Of a DNA stretch of 64,000 nt, positions 41,013 through 49,789 are shown piece by piece. The translations under genes were made by a program, and so were the position numbers. How positions within the stretch are numbered: the stretch's first letter is position 1; the number at the start of each line of letters is the position of its first letter. Origin of the DNA: Phycisphaerae bacterium RAS1 (GTDB taxonomy: Bacteria > Planctomycetota > Phycisphaerae > UBA1845 > Fen-1342). Where the stretch lies: NCBI GenBank assembly GCA_007859745.1, contig SMLU01000001.1, forward strand, positions 1,364,001 to 1,428,000. Reading direction: 5' to 3'. The notes under the pieces are model-generated. The model saw only the letters and a program-made list of their open reading frames with translations, searched no databases and was not told the origin of the DNA.

Positions 41013-42038
41013 ATGGAAAAGCCTGCGCCAACGACTTCGCCCAGCGCATCGCCGCGGGTCCAGACTCCTGGAGCGCTGCCGCCGCGCACGGCTCGGCGTG
41101 GCGGCACGCGCCTGTTCACGCTGCGGGCAGAGTCGCCGCTGTGGCAGACGCTCGCGTTCGGGCTGCTGTGCCTGGCCACCGTGGGCGCGTTGTGGTGGTT
41201 CGCCACGCGCGGCGAGGCGGAGCAGCGGATTCTCGGCCCGACGATGCTGCCCAGCCCGCAGGAAACGTTCTCTACATTTCCGACGCTGTGGGCCGACCGC
41301 GGCCTGTTCCGCAACACGCTGGCCAGCTTGCGGCGCGTCGCGCTGGGCTTCGGCCTGGCGGTCGTGGTGGGCGTGCCGATCGGGGTGCTCTGCGGCTGTT
41401 TCTCGTGGGTCGGGGCGTATTTCGCGCCCGTTTCAATCTTCGGGCGCAATATCCCGATCGCGGCCCTGATCCCGCTCACGTTTTCATTTTGGGGCATCGG
41501 CGAAAAGCAGAAGATCCTATTCATTTTCATCGCCTGCGTGGCGTTCATCATGTCCGATTCGACCCGCGCCGTTCGCGATGTCGAGTCGCGCTACGTCGAC
41601 ACCGCGTTCACGCTCGGCGCTCGCCGCCGGCACGTCATTCTCAAGGTGCTCGTCCCGCTGGCGATGCCGGATATCTTCAACTCGCTGCGGCTGCTGTTCG
41701 GCCTGGCGTTCGGATACATCATGCTGGCCGAGCTGGTCAAGTTCGGCGGCGAGTCGGGCGGGCTGGGCGACATCATCAACATGTCGCAGCGGCGCGGCCC
41801 CAAGGAGCACATCCTGCTGGTGCTCATGCTCATCCCCGTTGTTGCGCTGGCGATTGACCGCACGCTTTTCTGGGTGCAGCGGCAGCTCTTTCCGCATCGC
41901 TACGGCGGCGGCGGCTACCTGCACCGGCTCATGCGCGTGCTTGGCCACGGCTGGGAGGATCTGAAATCCGTGTTCTGGCAGAGTCGGCGAGCGGCGGAGC
42001 TCCTGGCGAAGACCGGCGGAGCGGGGGCCAAGCCGTGA
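41013..42038 (+). CDS. ABC transporter permease (SsuC/TauC/NrtB type)
   Basis: The inner-membrane part of an importer of the nitrate/sulfonate/taurine class. It is 341 residues with about six helices. The coupling loop fits the family E-A-A motif in the form D-T-A-F-T-L-G-A-R-R-R-H-V near 195-207. N- and C-terminal extensions of about 40 residues are longer than usual. Its stop overlaps the GTG start of the ATPase gene (GTGA). No periplasmic binding protein is nearby, so the substrate is unknown. Confidence 0.88.
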   Translation: MEKPAPTTSPSASPRVQTPGALPPRTARRGGTRLFTLRAESPLWQTLAFGLLCLATVGALWWFATRGEAEQRILGPTMLPSPQETFSTFPTLWADRGLFRNTLASLRRVALGFGLAVVVGVPIGVLCGCFSWVGAYFAPVSIFGRNIPIAALIPLTFSFWGIGEKQKILFIFIACVAFIMSDSTRAVRDVESRYVDTAFTLGARRRHVILKVLVPLAMPDIFNSLRLLFGLAFGYIMLAELVKFGGESGGLGDIINMSQRRGPKEHILLVLMLIPVVALAIDRTLFWVQRQLFPHRYGGGGYLHRLMRVLGHGWEDLKSVFWQSRRAAELLAKTGGAGAKP

Positions 42039-42979
42039 GCAGCGCGCCGGCCCCGACGCAAGACGGCCCCGCGGCGCCGCAGCCGCCCGCGACCGCGTCG
42101 CCGGCGGCCGGGTTGCCTGCGCAGCCGGTCGGCATGGGGCAGGTGCTCGATCACGTCCGCACGCCGAAGGAGATCGCGCGGCCGGCGGTGGTCGATTTCC
42201 GCAACGTGACCAAGACCTACAATGCCGAGCGGCGGAACGAATACACCGCGATCAAGAATGTCAGCTTCGTCGTCGAGGATCTGCCCGACAAGGGCGAGTT
42301 CATTTGCGTGCTGGGCCCCAGCGGCTGCGGAAAGAGCACGATTTTGCGGCTCATCGCCGGGCTGGAACCGCAGCATCCGGCGACCAGCGGCGAGGTGCTG
42401 GTGCTTGGGAGGCCGGTGAGCGCTCCCGGGGCGGACCGCGGAATGGTCTTTCAGGATTACACCAGCTTCGATCATCGCAGCGTGCTGGACAACGTGACGT
42501 TCGGGCTGGAGTGCGCCGGCGTGCCGCGGGCGGAGCGCTACGCGATCGGGCGGCAGTGGATCGAGCGCGTCGGGCTGAACGTGAAGAACGACGCGGGCAA
42601 ATATCCGCACGAGCTGTCGGGCGGCATGCGGCAGCGCGTGGCGATCGCGCGGACGCTGACGCTGAAGCCGCGGATCATCCTGATGGACGAGCCGTTCGGG
42701 GCGCTCGATCCGCAGACGCGGATGGCGATGCAGGACCTGCTGATCGCGCTGTGGCGTGAAGTTCAGGCGACGGTGTTCTTCATTACGCACTCGATTGATG
42801 AGGCGGTCTTTCTGGGCGATCGCGTGTACGTGATGAGCAACGCGCCGGGGACGATCCTGCGCGAGTTGAAGATCGAGCCGGCCGACCGGCCCGCCAAGGA
42901 AATGCAGAAGCAGCCGAAATTCCAGGAGACCGTGTTTTATCTGCGCGAGCTGATCAGCCAACTCGAAGAGGGCAAGTAG
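42035..42979 (+). CDS. ABC transporter ATP-binding protein (SsuB/TauB type)
   Basis: Powers the adjacent permease. It is 314 residues: a Pro/Ala-rich N-terminal extension (about 1-50) and then the ATPase. Walker A is G-P-S-G-C-G-K-S-T near 98-106, the Q-loop is V-F-Q-D-Y, the signature is L-S-G-G-M-R-Q-R, Walker B is I-I-L-M-D-E-P-F-G-A-L-D, and the switch His is in F-I-T-H-S. GTG 42035 overlaps the permease stop by four bases. Residues after 260 do not resemble a regulatory domain. Confidence 0.92.
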   Translation: MSSAPAPTQDGPAAPQPPATASPAAGLPAQPVGMGQVLDHVRTPKEIARPAVVDFRNVTKTYNAERRNEYTAIKNVSFVVEDLPDKGEFICVLGPSGCGKSTILRLIAGLEPQHPATSGEVLVLGRPVSAPGADRGMVFQDYTSFDHRSVLDNVTFGLECAGVPRAERYAIGRQWIERVGLNVKNDAGKYPHELSGGMRQRVAIARTLTLKPRIILMDEPFGALDPQTRMAMQDLLIALWREVQATVFFITHSIDEAVFLGDRVYVMSNAPGTILRELKIEPADRPAKEMQKQPKFQETVFYLRELISQLEEGK

Positions 42980-43015
42980 TGTTGCGGCCCGCGCTGCTCC
43001 GCACCCGTTCGGTCG

Positions 43016-43087
43016 TCCGAGCCGCGACCGCAAGGGAGCGGAAGACGCTCGGACACCAGGAACCGCTCCCTGACGGTCGCGGCTCGG
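43016..43087. repeat. family B paired palindrome
   Basis: The left arm 43016-43042 (TCCGAGCCGCGACCGCAAGG plus GAGCGGA) faces the right arm 43061-43087 across 18 bp, in the 152-bp gap after the ABC ATPase gene. Confidence 0.85.
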
Positions 43088-43131
43088 TTCGGTAACGCGG
43101 CGCCGGTAGTGATTAGCTACAGTAGGACGGC

Positions 43132-44013
43132 ATGAGTCGGTTTGGCAGATACCTCCGGGCAGCATTCTTGTATCGTTGGAACCTGCTCGTTTTCCTCGGC
43201 GCGGCGGGCTTTGCCATGGTGAGCGGCAAGCCGGACGTGTGGGTCCCGGTCGTGGCCGCCGGCGAGCTTGCGTTTCTGGGCCTGCTTGCGACGCACGGCA
43301 AGTTCCAGCGGGCCGTCGATGCGCAGGCGGCCAAGGCCACGCGCGCCGAGGCCGGCGACGCCGCCGAATCGGCGCTGCAACGAATCATGAAGGCCTTGCC
43401 GCCGCGCTCGCTGGCGCGGTTCGAGCTGCTGCGCAGCCGCTGTCTGGACCTGCGGCAGATCGCGGCGGCGATCAAGGAACCCGAGGCGGCGCCGCCGCCG
43501 GTGGCGCTGGAGGCCGTGCAACTGGCGGGGCTGGACCGGCTGCTGTGGATTTTTCTGCGGCTGCTGTTCACCGAGCATTCGCTGGCGCGCTTCCTGGAGC
43601 GGCTGAACGAGGGGCAGATCGAGGGAACGATCAGCGAGATCGAGCATCAGCTCAAGAACTCCACCTCGATCAGCGACGAGATTCAGCGGCAGCGGGTTCA
43701 GAAGACGCTTCAGGACAACCTGGAAACGTGCCGCGACCGGCTGGCGAACTACCGCAAGGCGCGCGACAACTACGAATTCGTGAAACTGGAGCTGAACCGG
43801 CTGGAGAACAAGATCGCCACGCTGGCGGAGCTGGCCGTGAGCCGCCAGGAGCCGGACTACATTACGACGCAGGTGGACCAGGTGGCGCAGAGCATGCTTC
43901 AGACCGAGCGAACGATGAATGATCTTCAGTTCGCGACGGGATTGGCCGTATCGGAGGAGGCCGCTCCGGAGCTGATGCAGCGCGAGGTGATCGCCGGTTC
44001 GGCGCGACGCTAG
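43132..44013 (+). CDS. membrane protein with long coiled coil, function unknown
   Basis: A 293-residue protein; ATG 43132 has AGGA upstream. Two hydrophobic segments lie in the first 55 residues (N-L-L-V-F-L-G-A-A-G-F and V-V-A-A-G-E-L-A-F-L-G-L-L). From about 150 to 265 the sequence is strongly helical and charged with heptad-like Leu/Ile spacing (L-K-N-S-T-S-I, R-V-Q-K-T-L-Q-D-N-L, L-N-R-L-E-N-K-I), so a coiled coil is likely. No family is recognised. The stop TAG is the first codon of a TAGCAGCCCGTTG motif shared with the facing gene. Confidence 0.7.
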   Translation: MSRFGRYLRAAFLYRWNLLVFLGAAGFAMVSGKPDVWVPVVAAGELAFLGLLATHGKFQRAVDAQAAKATRAEAGDAAESALQRIMKALPPRSLARFELLRSRCLDLRQIAAAIKEPEAAPPPVALEAVQLAGLDRLLWIFLRLLFTEHSLARFLERLNEGQIEGTISEIEHQLKNSTSISDEIQRQRVQKTLQDNLETCRDRLANYRKARDNYEFVKLELNRLENKIATLAELAVSRQEPDYITTQVDQVAQSMLQTERTMNDLQFATGLAVSEEAAPELMQREVIAGSARR

Positions 44014-44487
44014 CAGCCCGTTGGAAACGAGTAGCGTCGGCCCTTCGCGGCGTTCGCGGCGCGAGCGCCCCGCGAAAACCACCGTCGGCCACAGAGGGCC
44101 GACGCTACCGTGCGTATCAAGCGCCGGCTCGATCCTGCGGTGACCCGCGATCATCGCCGGTGAGAGTGCAAGTCCTGGTGGCGAGGGGCTCGACTCGTGC
44201 TTTCAGCGTCCCTGCCGATCGCACTCGTCTGAGGCGAGCTCCAACTCGCGGCGGGGCTCCCTCGCTCCACCAGGCTCGTCGCCGTCCGTGGCGTTTCGGG
44301 TCGCCGCGCCAGACTGCCGCGGCTCTTCTTTCTATCGGAAGCGGTTGAGCGACGAACTGCGGGAAATGTCGCGAATAGCGGCCGGCGGGCGCAATGGCTG
44401 CGCCGATGGTGCGCGAAAACCCCGCGAAAACCGCCGTCGGCCACAGCGGGCCGACGCTACCGATGACTTGTTCAATGGGCTGCTAGG
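44011..44487. repeat. gap between convergent genes with family E elements and shared TAGCAGCCC ends
   Basis: The 469-bp gap contains family E palindromes at 44031-44109 and 44421-44462, both with GCGAAAACC then CGTCGGCCACAG and GGGCCGACGCTACC. Its two outer ends are inverted copies of TAGCAGCCCRTTG (44011-44023, and 44473-44485 on the minus strand). In each the first TAG is the stop codon of the flanking gene. No gene was found between. Confidence 0.8.
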
Positions 44488-45535
44488 GATGGTCCGCCCG
44501 CCCCGCGGCCCGCCCGAAGATGTCGTCGCCCGTCTCGTCCCAGCGGTGCTGGCGGATGCTCTCGACGATCTGCTCGGCCAGTTGCACCGCCGCGACGCCG
44601 TCGTCCGCGCTGACCGGCGGGCGGCGCTTCTGCTGGACGCACTCGACGAAGGTCTGCAGCTCCGTGCGGAGCGGATCGGAGGCGTCAATCACCAGCGGCT
44701 CGACTTTGACCATCTTGCTGTAGTCGGCGGCGCCGATCTGCGAGAGGTCTTCGATGTTCCGCTCGCGGGCCCACTTGAGCACGTCGACGTTCTTGTCCAG
44801 CGTGATCGCGATGCCGACCTTCTTCTGATAATCGAGCGAAACGTAAGCCGACTCGCAAAACACCCGCAGGCGGCGCTCCGTCTTGAGCGCCAGCCGCGAG
44901 GCGGTGAGGTTTGCGACGCCGCCGCCGGCGCACACCACCCAGGCGCTGGCAATGTCCTCGTGCCGGCCGAGCACGTTGACGCCCACCGCGTCCACGCGCT
45001 GAACCTGGGCCTTCATCAGGTGCAGCATGATGTCGATGTCGTGGATCATCATGTCGAACACGACGCCCACGTCCGCGGAGCGGAACGTGAAGGGGCTGAT
45101 GCGGCTGGTTTCGACGAACTTGGCCCGCAGCCCGAGGCGCTCGACCGCCGCCACGGCGGGGTTGAAGCGCTCCGTGTGCCCGACCGCGACCACCGCGCCA
45201 TGACGCCGCGCCAGGTCAGCGATTTCGCGCGCTTCGCCGAGCGTGCCGGCGATCGGCTTTTCGATCAGCACGCCGACGCCACGCTCGATCAGCGGCCGGG
45301 ATGCCTCCAGATGCCAGCGCGTCGGCACGGCGACGCTCACGGCGGCCACGTCGCCCATCTCCGGCGTGAGCACGTCGCAGTAGCGAGCGCCCAGCGGCTC
45401 GGCGAGCTGGCGGGCGCGCTCGATATCCTTGTCAATCACGGCGACGAGCCGTGCGGCGGGCATCTCAGAGTAAATACGAACGTGATGGCGGCCCATGTGG
45501 CCGGCGCCGATGACGGCGACGGGGAGTTGTGACAT
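44483..45535 (-). CDS. Gfo/Idh/MocA family oxidoreductase, GnnA-like by context
   Basis: An NAD(P)-dependent sugar oxidoreductase of 350 residues. The Rossmann motif is V-I-G-A-G-H-M-G near 8-15; the catalytic motif is E-K-P-I-A near 94-98, followed by G-H-T-E-R-F-N-P and H-D-I-D-I-M. It follows lpxA by 139 bp on the same strand. In several bacteria a gene of this type beside lpxA is GnnA, which oxidises UDP-GlcNAc at C3 so that GnnB can make the diamino sugar used for amide-linked lipid A. No GnnB aminotransferase is adjacent, so the assignment is by context. Confidence 0.82.
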   Translation of the reverse strand: MSQLPVAVIGAGHMGRHHVRIYSEMPAARLVAVIDKDIERARQLAEPLGARYCDVLTPEMGDVAAVSVAVPTRWHLEASRPLIERGVGVLIEKPIAGTLGEAREIADLARRHGAVVAVGHTERFNPAVAAVERLGLRAKFVETSRISPFTFRSADVGVVFDMMIHDIDIMLHLMKAQVQRVDAVGVNVLGRHEDIASAWVVCAGGGVANLTASRLALKTERRLRVFCESAYVSLDYQKKVGIAITLDKNVDVLKWARERNIEDLSQIGAADYSKMVKVEPLVIDASDPLRTELQTFVECVQQKRRPPVSADDGVAAVQLAEQIVESIRQHRWDETGDDIFGRAAGRADHP

Positions 45536-45563
45536 CTAGGATGCTCCGAGTCGCAGCCCGCCC

Positions 45564-45657
45564 GTCAGAACGCGAAGCGCACGCGAGCGCCCGGAGCGGG
45601 CGCGGCGTCGCGAGCGCGCCTGCAGCACAGGCGCTCGCTTGCGCTTCGCGTTCTGAC
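45564..45657. repeat. family D inverted pair
   Basis: GTCAGAACGCGAAGCGCACG plus CGAGCGC (45564-45590) faces its near-exact reverse complement (45631-45657) across 40 bp, between lpxA and the oxidoreductase gene. A single arm of the same family is at 26712-26738. Confidence 0.82.
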
Positions 45658-45674
45658 CAACGACGATTGCCTCA

Positions 45675-46529
45675 TCAGCTCTTCGCTGAATAGAACGACT
45701 CCCGATCAGAATCAGCATCCTCGCGGAAGTGCTCGCGCACGCGGCCGAAGACGCCGAATTCCAGCTTTCGCTTCAGAAACGCGACCAGATAGCGCACGTG
45801 CGGATCGTCGATCAGGCCGTTGGCCTCGATTTCGCGGATGCCGAGCACGACGCCGTGACGGGCGTACATCAGTTTCCAGGCGCGGCGGACGGCGGCGATG
45901 GAGCCGTCGGGGATTTTCCAGCGGCGCATGCCTTCACCGTTGGCCCCGCGGACTTCCTGGTCGTAGCCGAGCACCTTCATGAAGGGCGGCACGTCGTGCG
46001 TGACGCGCGTCATGCCGCCGACGTAGGCGTACTTGCCGACGGTGACGAAGTGGTGCATGGCCGAGCCGCCGCCGACGTTCACGCGGTCTTCGATCTTCAC
46101 GTGGCCGGCGATGAGCACGTTGTTGGCGAGGATGATGTTGTCGCCCAGGTGCACGTCGTGGGCGATGTGCGCGCCGACCATGAGCAGGTTGTTGTCGCCG
46201 ATGCGCGTTTCGCCCTGGCTGCCGCGGTCGACCTCGGTGCCGCGATGGACGGTGACGCTTTCGCGAAAGACGTTGTCACGGCCGGTGACCAGCCGCGTGG
46301 GGCCGCCCTTGTACTTCAGGTCCTGCGGCGCGCCGCCGACGACGCACTGCGGGAAAAACACGTTGGCCGGACCGAACTCAGCCGGCCCCAGCAGGGACGC
46401 GTGGTGGTGGACAACGCAGCCGTCGCCGACGCGCACGCCGGGGCCGATGTACGCAAACGGGCCGACGTTCACGTCGCGGCCGAGCTCGGCCTTCGCATCC
46501 ACGCATGCCAACGGGTGAATCGTGCTCAT
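45675..46529 (-). CDS. lpxA: UDP-N-acetylglucosamine acyltransferase LpxA
   Basis: The first step of lipid A synthesis: it moves a 3-hydroxyacyl chain from ACP to UDP-GlcNAc (or its 3-amino form). It is 284 residues. Left-handed beta-helix hexapeptides start from residue 5. The LpxA signature G-G-A-P-Q-D-L-K-Y is near 71-79, and the catalytic His is in V-G-A-H-I-A-H near 120-126. The ATG overlaps the lpxC-fabZ stop by one base (TGATG), which supports this start over the longer reading. The C-terminal helical domain is complete. Confidence 0.95.
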   Translation of the reverse strand: MSTIHPLACVDAKAELGRDVNVGPFAYIGPGVRVGDGCVVHHHASLLGPAEFGPANVFFPQCVVGGAPQDLKYKGGPTRLVTGRDNVFRESVTVHRGTEVDRGSQGETRIGDNNLLMVGAHIAHDVHLGDNIILANNVLIAGHVKIEDRVNVGGGSAMHHFVTVGKYAYVGGMTRVTHDVPPFMKVLGYDQEVRGANGEGMRRWKIPDGSIAAVRRAWKLMYARHGVVLGIREIEANGLIDDPHVRYLVAFLKRKLEFGVFGRVREHFREDADSDRESFYSAKS

Positions 46530-47836
46530 CAGATCGGGTCCGCATCCACCATCATGAAGCGAATCGACGCCTCGGCGACCAGCTCGCCGTTGACCTTCGC
46601 TTCGCAGAAGGTCTGGCCGGTGCGCGACTTGACCCGCACCGCGTGGGCTTCCAGCACGAGCTGATCGCCCGGCACCACCGGCCGGCGGAACTTGCACTTG
46701 TCCAGGCTGAGCAGCATGGCGACTTTGCCCGTGTGCTCGAGTTTCTGCGACAGCAGGATTCCGGAGAGCTGCGCCAACGCTTCGATGATCAGCACGCCGG
46801 GCATGATCGGCTGGCGCGGGTAGTGTCCCTCGAAGAACGGCTCGTTGATCGTGACGTTCTTGATCGCGACGGCGTGCTGATCGGCCTCCATGCTGACGAC
46901 GCGATCAACCAGCAGCATCGGATAGCGGTGCGGCAGAATGCGTGAGACCTGGCGGATGTCGAACTTCGGCTCGCCTTTCAGCCGCTGCCCGGCCTGCTCC
47001 GTGTCGCGAACTTCGGTCAGCCGGCGGACCAGCTCGTGGTTCAGGTGATGGCCGGATCGCCGGGCGTATATTTTTCCGCAGACAAACGACCCCGCCAGCA
47101 TCAGGTCGCCGATCAGGTCGAGAATCTTGTGCCGCACGCACTCGTCGGGGAATCGAAATTCATTTTCGATCGGGCCGTCCGGGCCGATGACGAGCACGTC
47201 TTTGTAGGTCAGGTGAGCGCCGAGGCCGGCCGCGCGAAGCTGGGCCACCTCATAGTCGAAGATGAATGTGCGGGCCGGGGCGATGTCGTCGACGAACTCG
47301 CGCTGCGCGAGGCAGCAGTGGTAGATCTGCCGCTTCAGCGGACCCGCCCCGTAGTCCAGCTCGTAGATGATGTCGAGCCGTTCCGGCTCGCCCGGCCAGG
47401 CGACCAGCTCGCAGTCGCCGTCCAGCACGCGGACGGGCTGCGTGACGTCCAGCGTCTCGCGCGGCGCGTCCTGCAATTCAATGCCGGCGGATTGGAGCGA
47501 ATCCACGTAGGGCTGCGAGCTGCCGTCGCCGGCGGGAAGCTCCTGGTTGTCCAGCTCCACATCCACATTGTCGATTTCGAGGCCGCGGATGGCTGCCAGG
47601 CAATGCTCGACGGTTTCGATCGAGACGGTGCCGTTCCGCAGCGACGAGCGCCGCGGGCGCTTGGCCAGGTTCTCGATATGCGCCCGGACGCGGATCGGAT
47701 AGGGTTGATCCGCGCGAACGAAAGTGATACCCGATCCGGGCGGCGCCGGCCGGAAGCAGACGCGCACCGGCAGACCCGTGAAAAGTCCGCGTCCGGACAA
47801 CTCAGCTTCGCGTTGAATCGTCTGCTGCTGACTCAA
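46529..47836 (-). CDS. lpxC/fabZ: bifunctional LpxC deacetylase - FabZ dehydratase fusion
   Basis: Two lipid enzymes in one chain of 435 residues. Residues about 1-280 are LpxC, the zinc deacetylase of lipid A synthesis, with ligands His78 (V-E-H-C), His236 and Asp240 (R-H-K-I-L-D) and the general acid His264 region (S-G-H-H-L-N-H). Residues about 290-435 are FabZ, the 3-hydroxyacyl-ACP dehydratase, with I-L-P-H-R-Y-P, catalytic His338 in F-F-E-G-H-Y-P and Glu352. Such fusions are known in Bacteroidetes, Chlamydiae-related and planctomycete bacteria. The first 35 bases overlap lpxD. Confidence 0.96.
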   Translation of the reverse strand: MSQQQTIQREAELSGRGLFTGLPVRVCFRPAPPGSGITFVRADQPYPIRVRAHIENLAKRPRRSSLRNGTVSIETVEHCLAAIRGLEIDNVDVELDNQELPAGDGSSQPYVDSLQSAGIELQDAPRETLDVTQPVRVLDGDCELVAWPGEPERLDIIYELDYGAGPLKRQIYHCCLAQREFVDDIAPARTFIFDYEVAQLRAAGLGAHLTYKDVLVIGPDGPIENEFRFPDECVRHKILDLIGDLMLAGSFVCGKIYARRSGHHLNHELVRRLTEVRDTEQAGQRLKGEPKFDIRQVSRILPHRYPMLLVDRVVSMEADQHAVAIKNVTINEPFFEGHYPRQPIMPGVLIIEALAQLSGILLSQKLEHTGKVAMLLSLDKCKFRRPVVPGDQLVLEAHAVRVKSRTGQTFCEAKVNGELVAEASIRFMMVDADPI

Positions 47837-48866
47837 GCCGCTTCACCCGGGCAATCAGATCTTTCAACTGGTCCATCATCTCGGGCAGCCGTTTCAGGCT
47901 CACGTGTTGCCGCGCGAAAACCATGTGTTCAACGGCCGGATGGCCGCGGAATACGCGCCCTGCCCCCGCCAGGTTGCCGAACACGCCCGACTGCGCCGCG
48001 ACGATGACGCCGTCATCCACGCGGATGTGATCGACCAGCCCGACCTGGCCGGACAGAACCACGCTCCGGCCGAGCGACGACGAGCCGGCGACCCCGCACT
48101 GGGCGGCGATCACCGTGTCTTCACCGATCGTGACATTATGAGCCACCTGCACGAGGTTATCAATCTTGACGCCGCGGGCGATGAGCGTCACGCCGCTCTT
48201 GGCGCGGTCCACGCACGTGTTGGCGCCGATTTCGACGTCGTCCTCGATGACGACGATTCCGACCTGCGGGATCTTGTGCTGGCGGCCGCCGCGCGGCAGA
48301 TAGCCAAATCCGTCGGCGCCGATCGTGCTGTTGGCGTGGATGATGACGCGATCGCCGAGCCGGCAGCGCTCGCGAACCACGACGTTCGGCCAGAGGACGC
48401 AATCGCGGCCGACCTGCACCTCGGACCCGAGATAGACGCCGGGGTGTATCTGCGTGCCCGCGCCGATGGTCACGCCCGGACCGATCCAGGCGTTCGCGCC
48501 GATCGCCGCCCCCTCGACTCTCGCCCCGGAGGTCACGATGGCCGTCGGGTGTATGCCCAGCGCCACCTGGTCCACCGGCGGCGAGAGCCAGATGAGCACG
48601 CTGCACAGCGCCAAGTCGGGGTCGGAAACGCGAATCGTCGTGAGCCCGGCGGGCGCTTCCCTCAGCGCCGCCGGAACGAGAACCACACCCGCGCGCGTGG
48701 CGGCGAGCTGCGGCACGTACTTCTCATCACCCAGCCACGCGACGCAGTCGTCCGCGGCCTCGGCGAGCGTCGCCACGCGGCGGACGACGCGGGCGCCGTC
48801 GCCGGAGAGTGTGCCGTCGAGCCGCCGGGCGAGTTCGGCGGCCGTCATTTGAGCGGGGGCGGACAT
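47802..48866 (-). CDS. lpxD: UDP-3-O-acylglucosamine N-acyltransferase LpxD
   Basis: The third lipid A step: it adds the N-linked hydroxyacyl chain. It is 354 residues. The uridine-binding N-terminal domain covers about 1-100, left-handed beta-helix coils run from about 105 to 310 (A-H-N-V-T-I-G-E with the catalytic His), and a C-terminal helix is present ([11 protein letters not shown]). Its 3' end overlaps lpxC-fabZ by 35 bp. It follows the OmpH/Skp-like gene on the opposite side, as in the common skp-lpxD order reading from upstream. Confidence 0.95.
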   Translation of the reverse strand: MSAPAQMTAAELARRLDGTLSGDGARVVRRVATLAEAADDCVAWLGDEKYVPQLAATRAGVVLVPAALREAPAGLTTIRVSDPDLALCSVLIWLSPPVDQVALGIHPTAIVTSGARVEGAAIGANAWIGPGVTIGAGTQIHPGVYLGSEVQVGRDCVLWPNVVVRERCRLGDRVIIHANSTIGADGFGYLPRGGRQHKIPQVGIVVIEDDVEIGANTCVDRAKSGVTLIARGVKIDNLVQVAHNVTIGEDTVIAAQCGVAGSSSLGRSVVLSGQVGLVDHIRVDDGVIVAAQSGVFGNLAGAGRVFRGHPAVEHMVFARQHVSLKRLPEMMDQLKDLIARVKRLESAADDSTRS

Positions 48867-48893
48867 GGTTCACTTGTCCATGAATCGGGCGGC

Positions 48894-48914
48894 GGGTGGC
48901 ATGTCATGCCACCC
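48894..48914. repeat. palindrome between ompH-like gene and lpxD
   Basis: GGGTGGCATG-T-CATGCCACCC is a perfect ten-bp inverted repeat with a one-base centre, located between the ompH-like stop and the lpxD start. Such a compact site could be a dispersed palindrome or a dimeric-repressor operator; no copy elsewhere in the window was noticed. Confidence 0.6.
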
Positions 48915-48920
48915 GTCGAG

Positions 48921-49562
48921 CTACGGAATGTACAACCGCTCCTTGCTCGGCGCGGCACGGTGCGCCGCGTTCAGCTTGTCCAGCACCAGTTGGCTGATGT
49001 CGATCGACGGATTGACGTAGACCACCTTGCGGCTGCGGATCTGCTGGCGCACGGCGTCGGGATCGGGATTGACCGGCTCGAACTCCTCGCGATAGAGCAC
49101 GAGGTCGTAGCCGCTCTGCACCGCGACATCCTCGGTCGCTTTCAGGATTTCCTTGTAGATGTTGGCCGACCACTTGGCGATCTCGGCCGTCATCGCGGCT
49201 TCCTTGATCTCGACCCAGTTTTTGTTCTGAATCTGCGTCTGAATCAGCTCGTTCATCTTGGCCGGGTAGGTCGGGTCGTTGGGCGCCAGCGCGTCCAGCG
49301 TGGCTTTCATCGCGTCGACCTTCTCGCGCCGCGACTGGGCTTCAAGCTGCAACTCAGCTTTTTTCTTGTTGATCTCGTCGGTCAGGTCCTTTTGCAGCAG
49401 GTACTCGTTGAACACCTTCACGACATCAATCACGGCGATCTTGCCCGTGATTGGCCGCGGCGTCGGGCCGGTCTGGGCCCGAACGACTTCTGCGGTCAGA
49501 AATCCCTGCACGACCAGCGCCGCGCCGATGAGACACGCCCTTGTCCATACGCGAGGTTGCAT
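48921..49562 (-). CDS. OmpH/Skp-like periplasmic chaperone
   Basis: A 213-residue protein. The signal peptide ends near residue 30 (V-R-A-Q-T), followed by I-A-V-I-D-V-V-K-V-F-N-E-Y, the family start. A long charged helical hairpin covers about 55-150 and the end is V-Y-V-N-P-S-I-D-I-S-Q-L-V-L. Skp holds unfolded outer-membrane proteins in the periplasm. ATG 49562 follows GGAGACATC; the frame stays open further upstream but lacks sense there. It heads the ompH-lpxD-lpxC/fabZ-lpxA run. Confidence 0.88.
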   Translation of the reverse strand: MQPRVWTRACLIGAALVVQGFLTAEVVRAQTGPTPRPITGKIAVIDVVKVFNEYLLQKDLTDEINKKKAELQLEAQSRREKVDAMKATLDALAPNDPTYPAKMNELIQTQIQNKNWVEIKEAAMTAEIAKWSANIYKEILKATEDVAVQSGYDLVLYREEFEPVNPDPDAVRQQIRSRKVVYVNPSIDISQLVLDKLNAAHRAAPSKERLYIP

Positions 49563-49729
49563 GATGTCTCCAGTGAGCGGACCGCCTGCGCAGCAGCCGG
49601 AAAGCCGACTGCCGTACGAAACCACTTTGCGGCCGGGAGCGGCATTCTCGCCGCCGGAATCGATTCTGTCAGCAGCGGGCGCATGCGGTTTCAGGTTGCG
49701 ACCCCGTCTGGACCCGCCGCGGCTTTGCT

Positions 49730-49764
49730 GTCCGAACCGGCCGCGCCAAGCGGCGGGTCGACCT
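49730..49764. repeat. family A single arm
   Basis: TCCGAACCGGCCGCGCCAAG plus CGGCGGGTCGACC, close to the family A consensus. The expected inverted partner is absent; the end of the CDP-alcohol phosphatidyltransferase gene lies where it would be. Confidence 0.75.
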
Positions 49765-49789
49765 CCCCCCGCTGTGTGCCGGCGATCGC

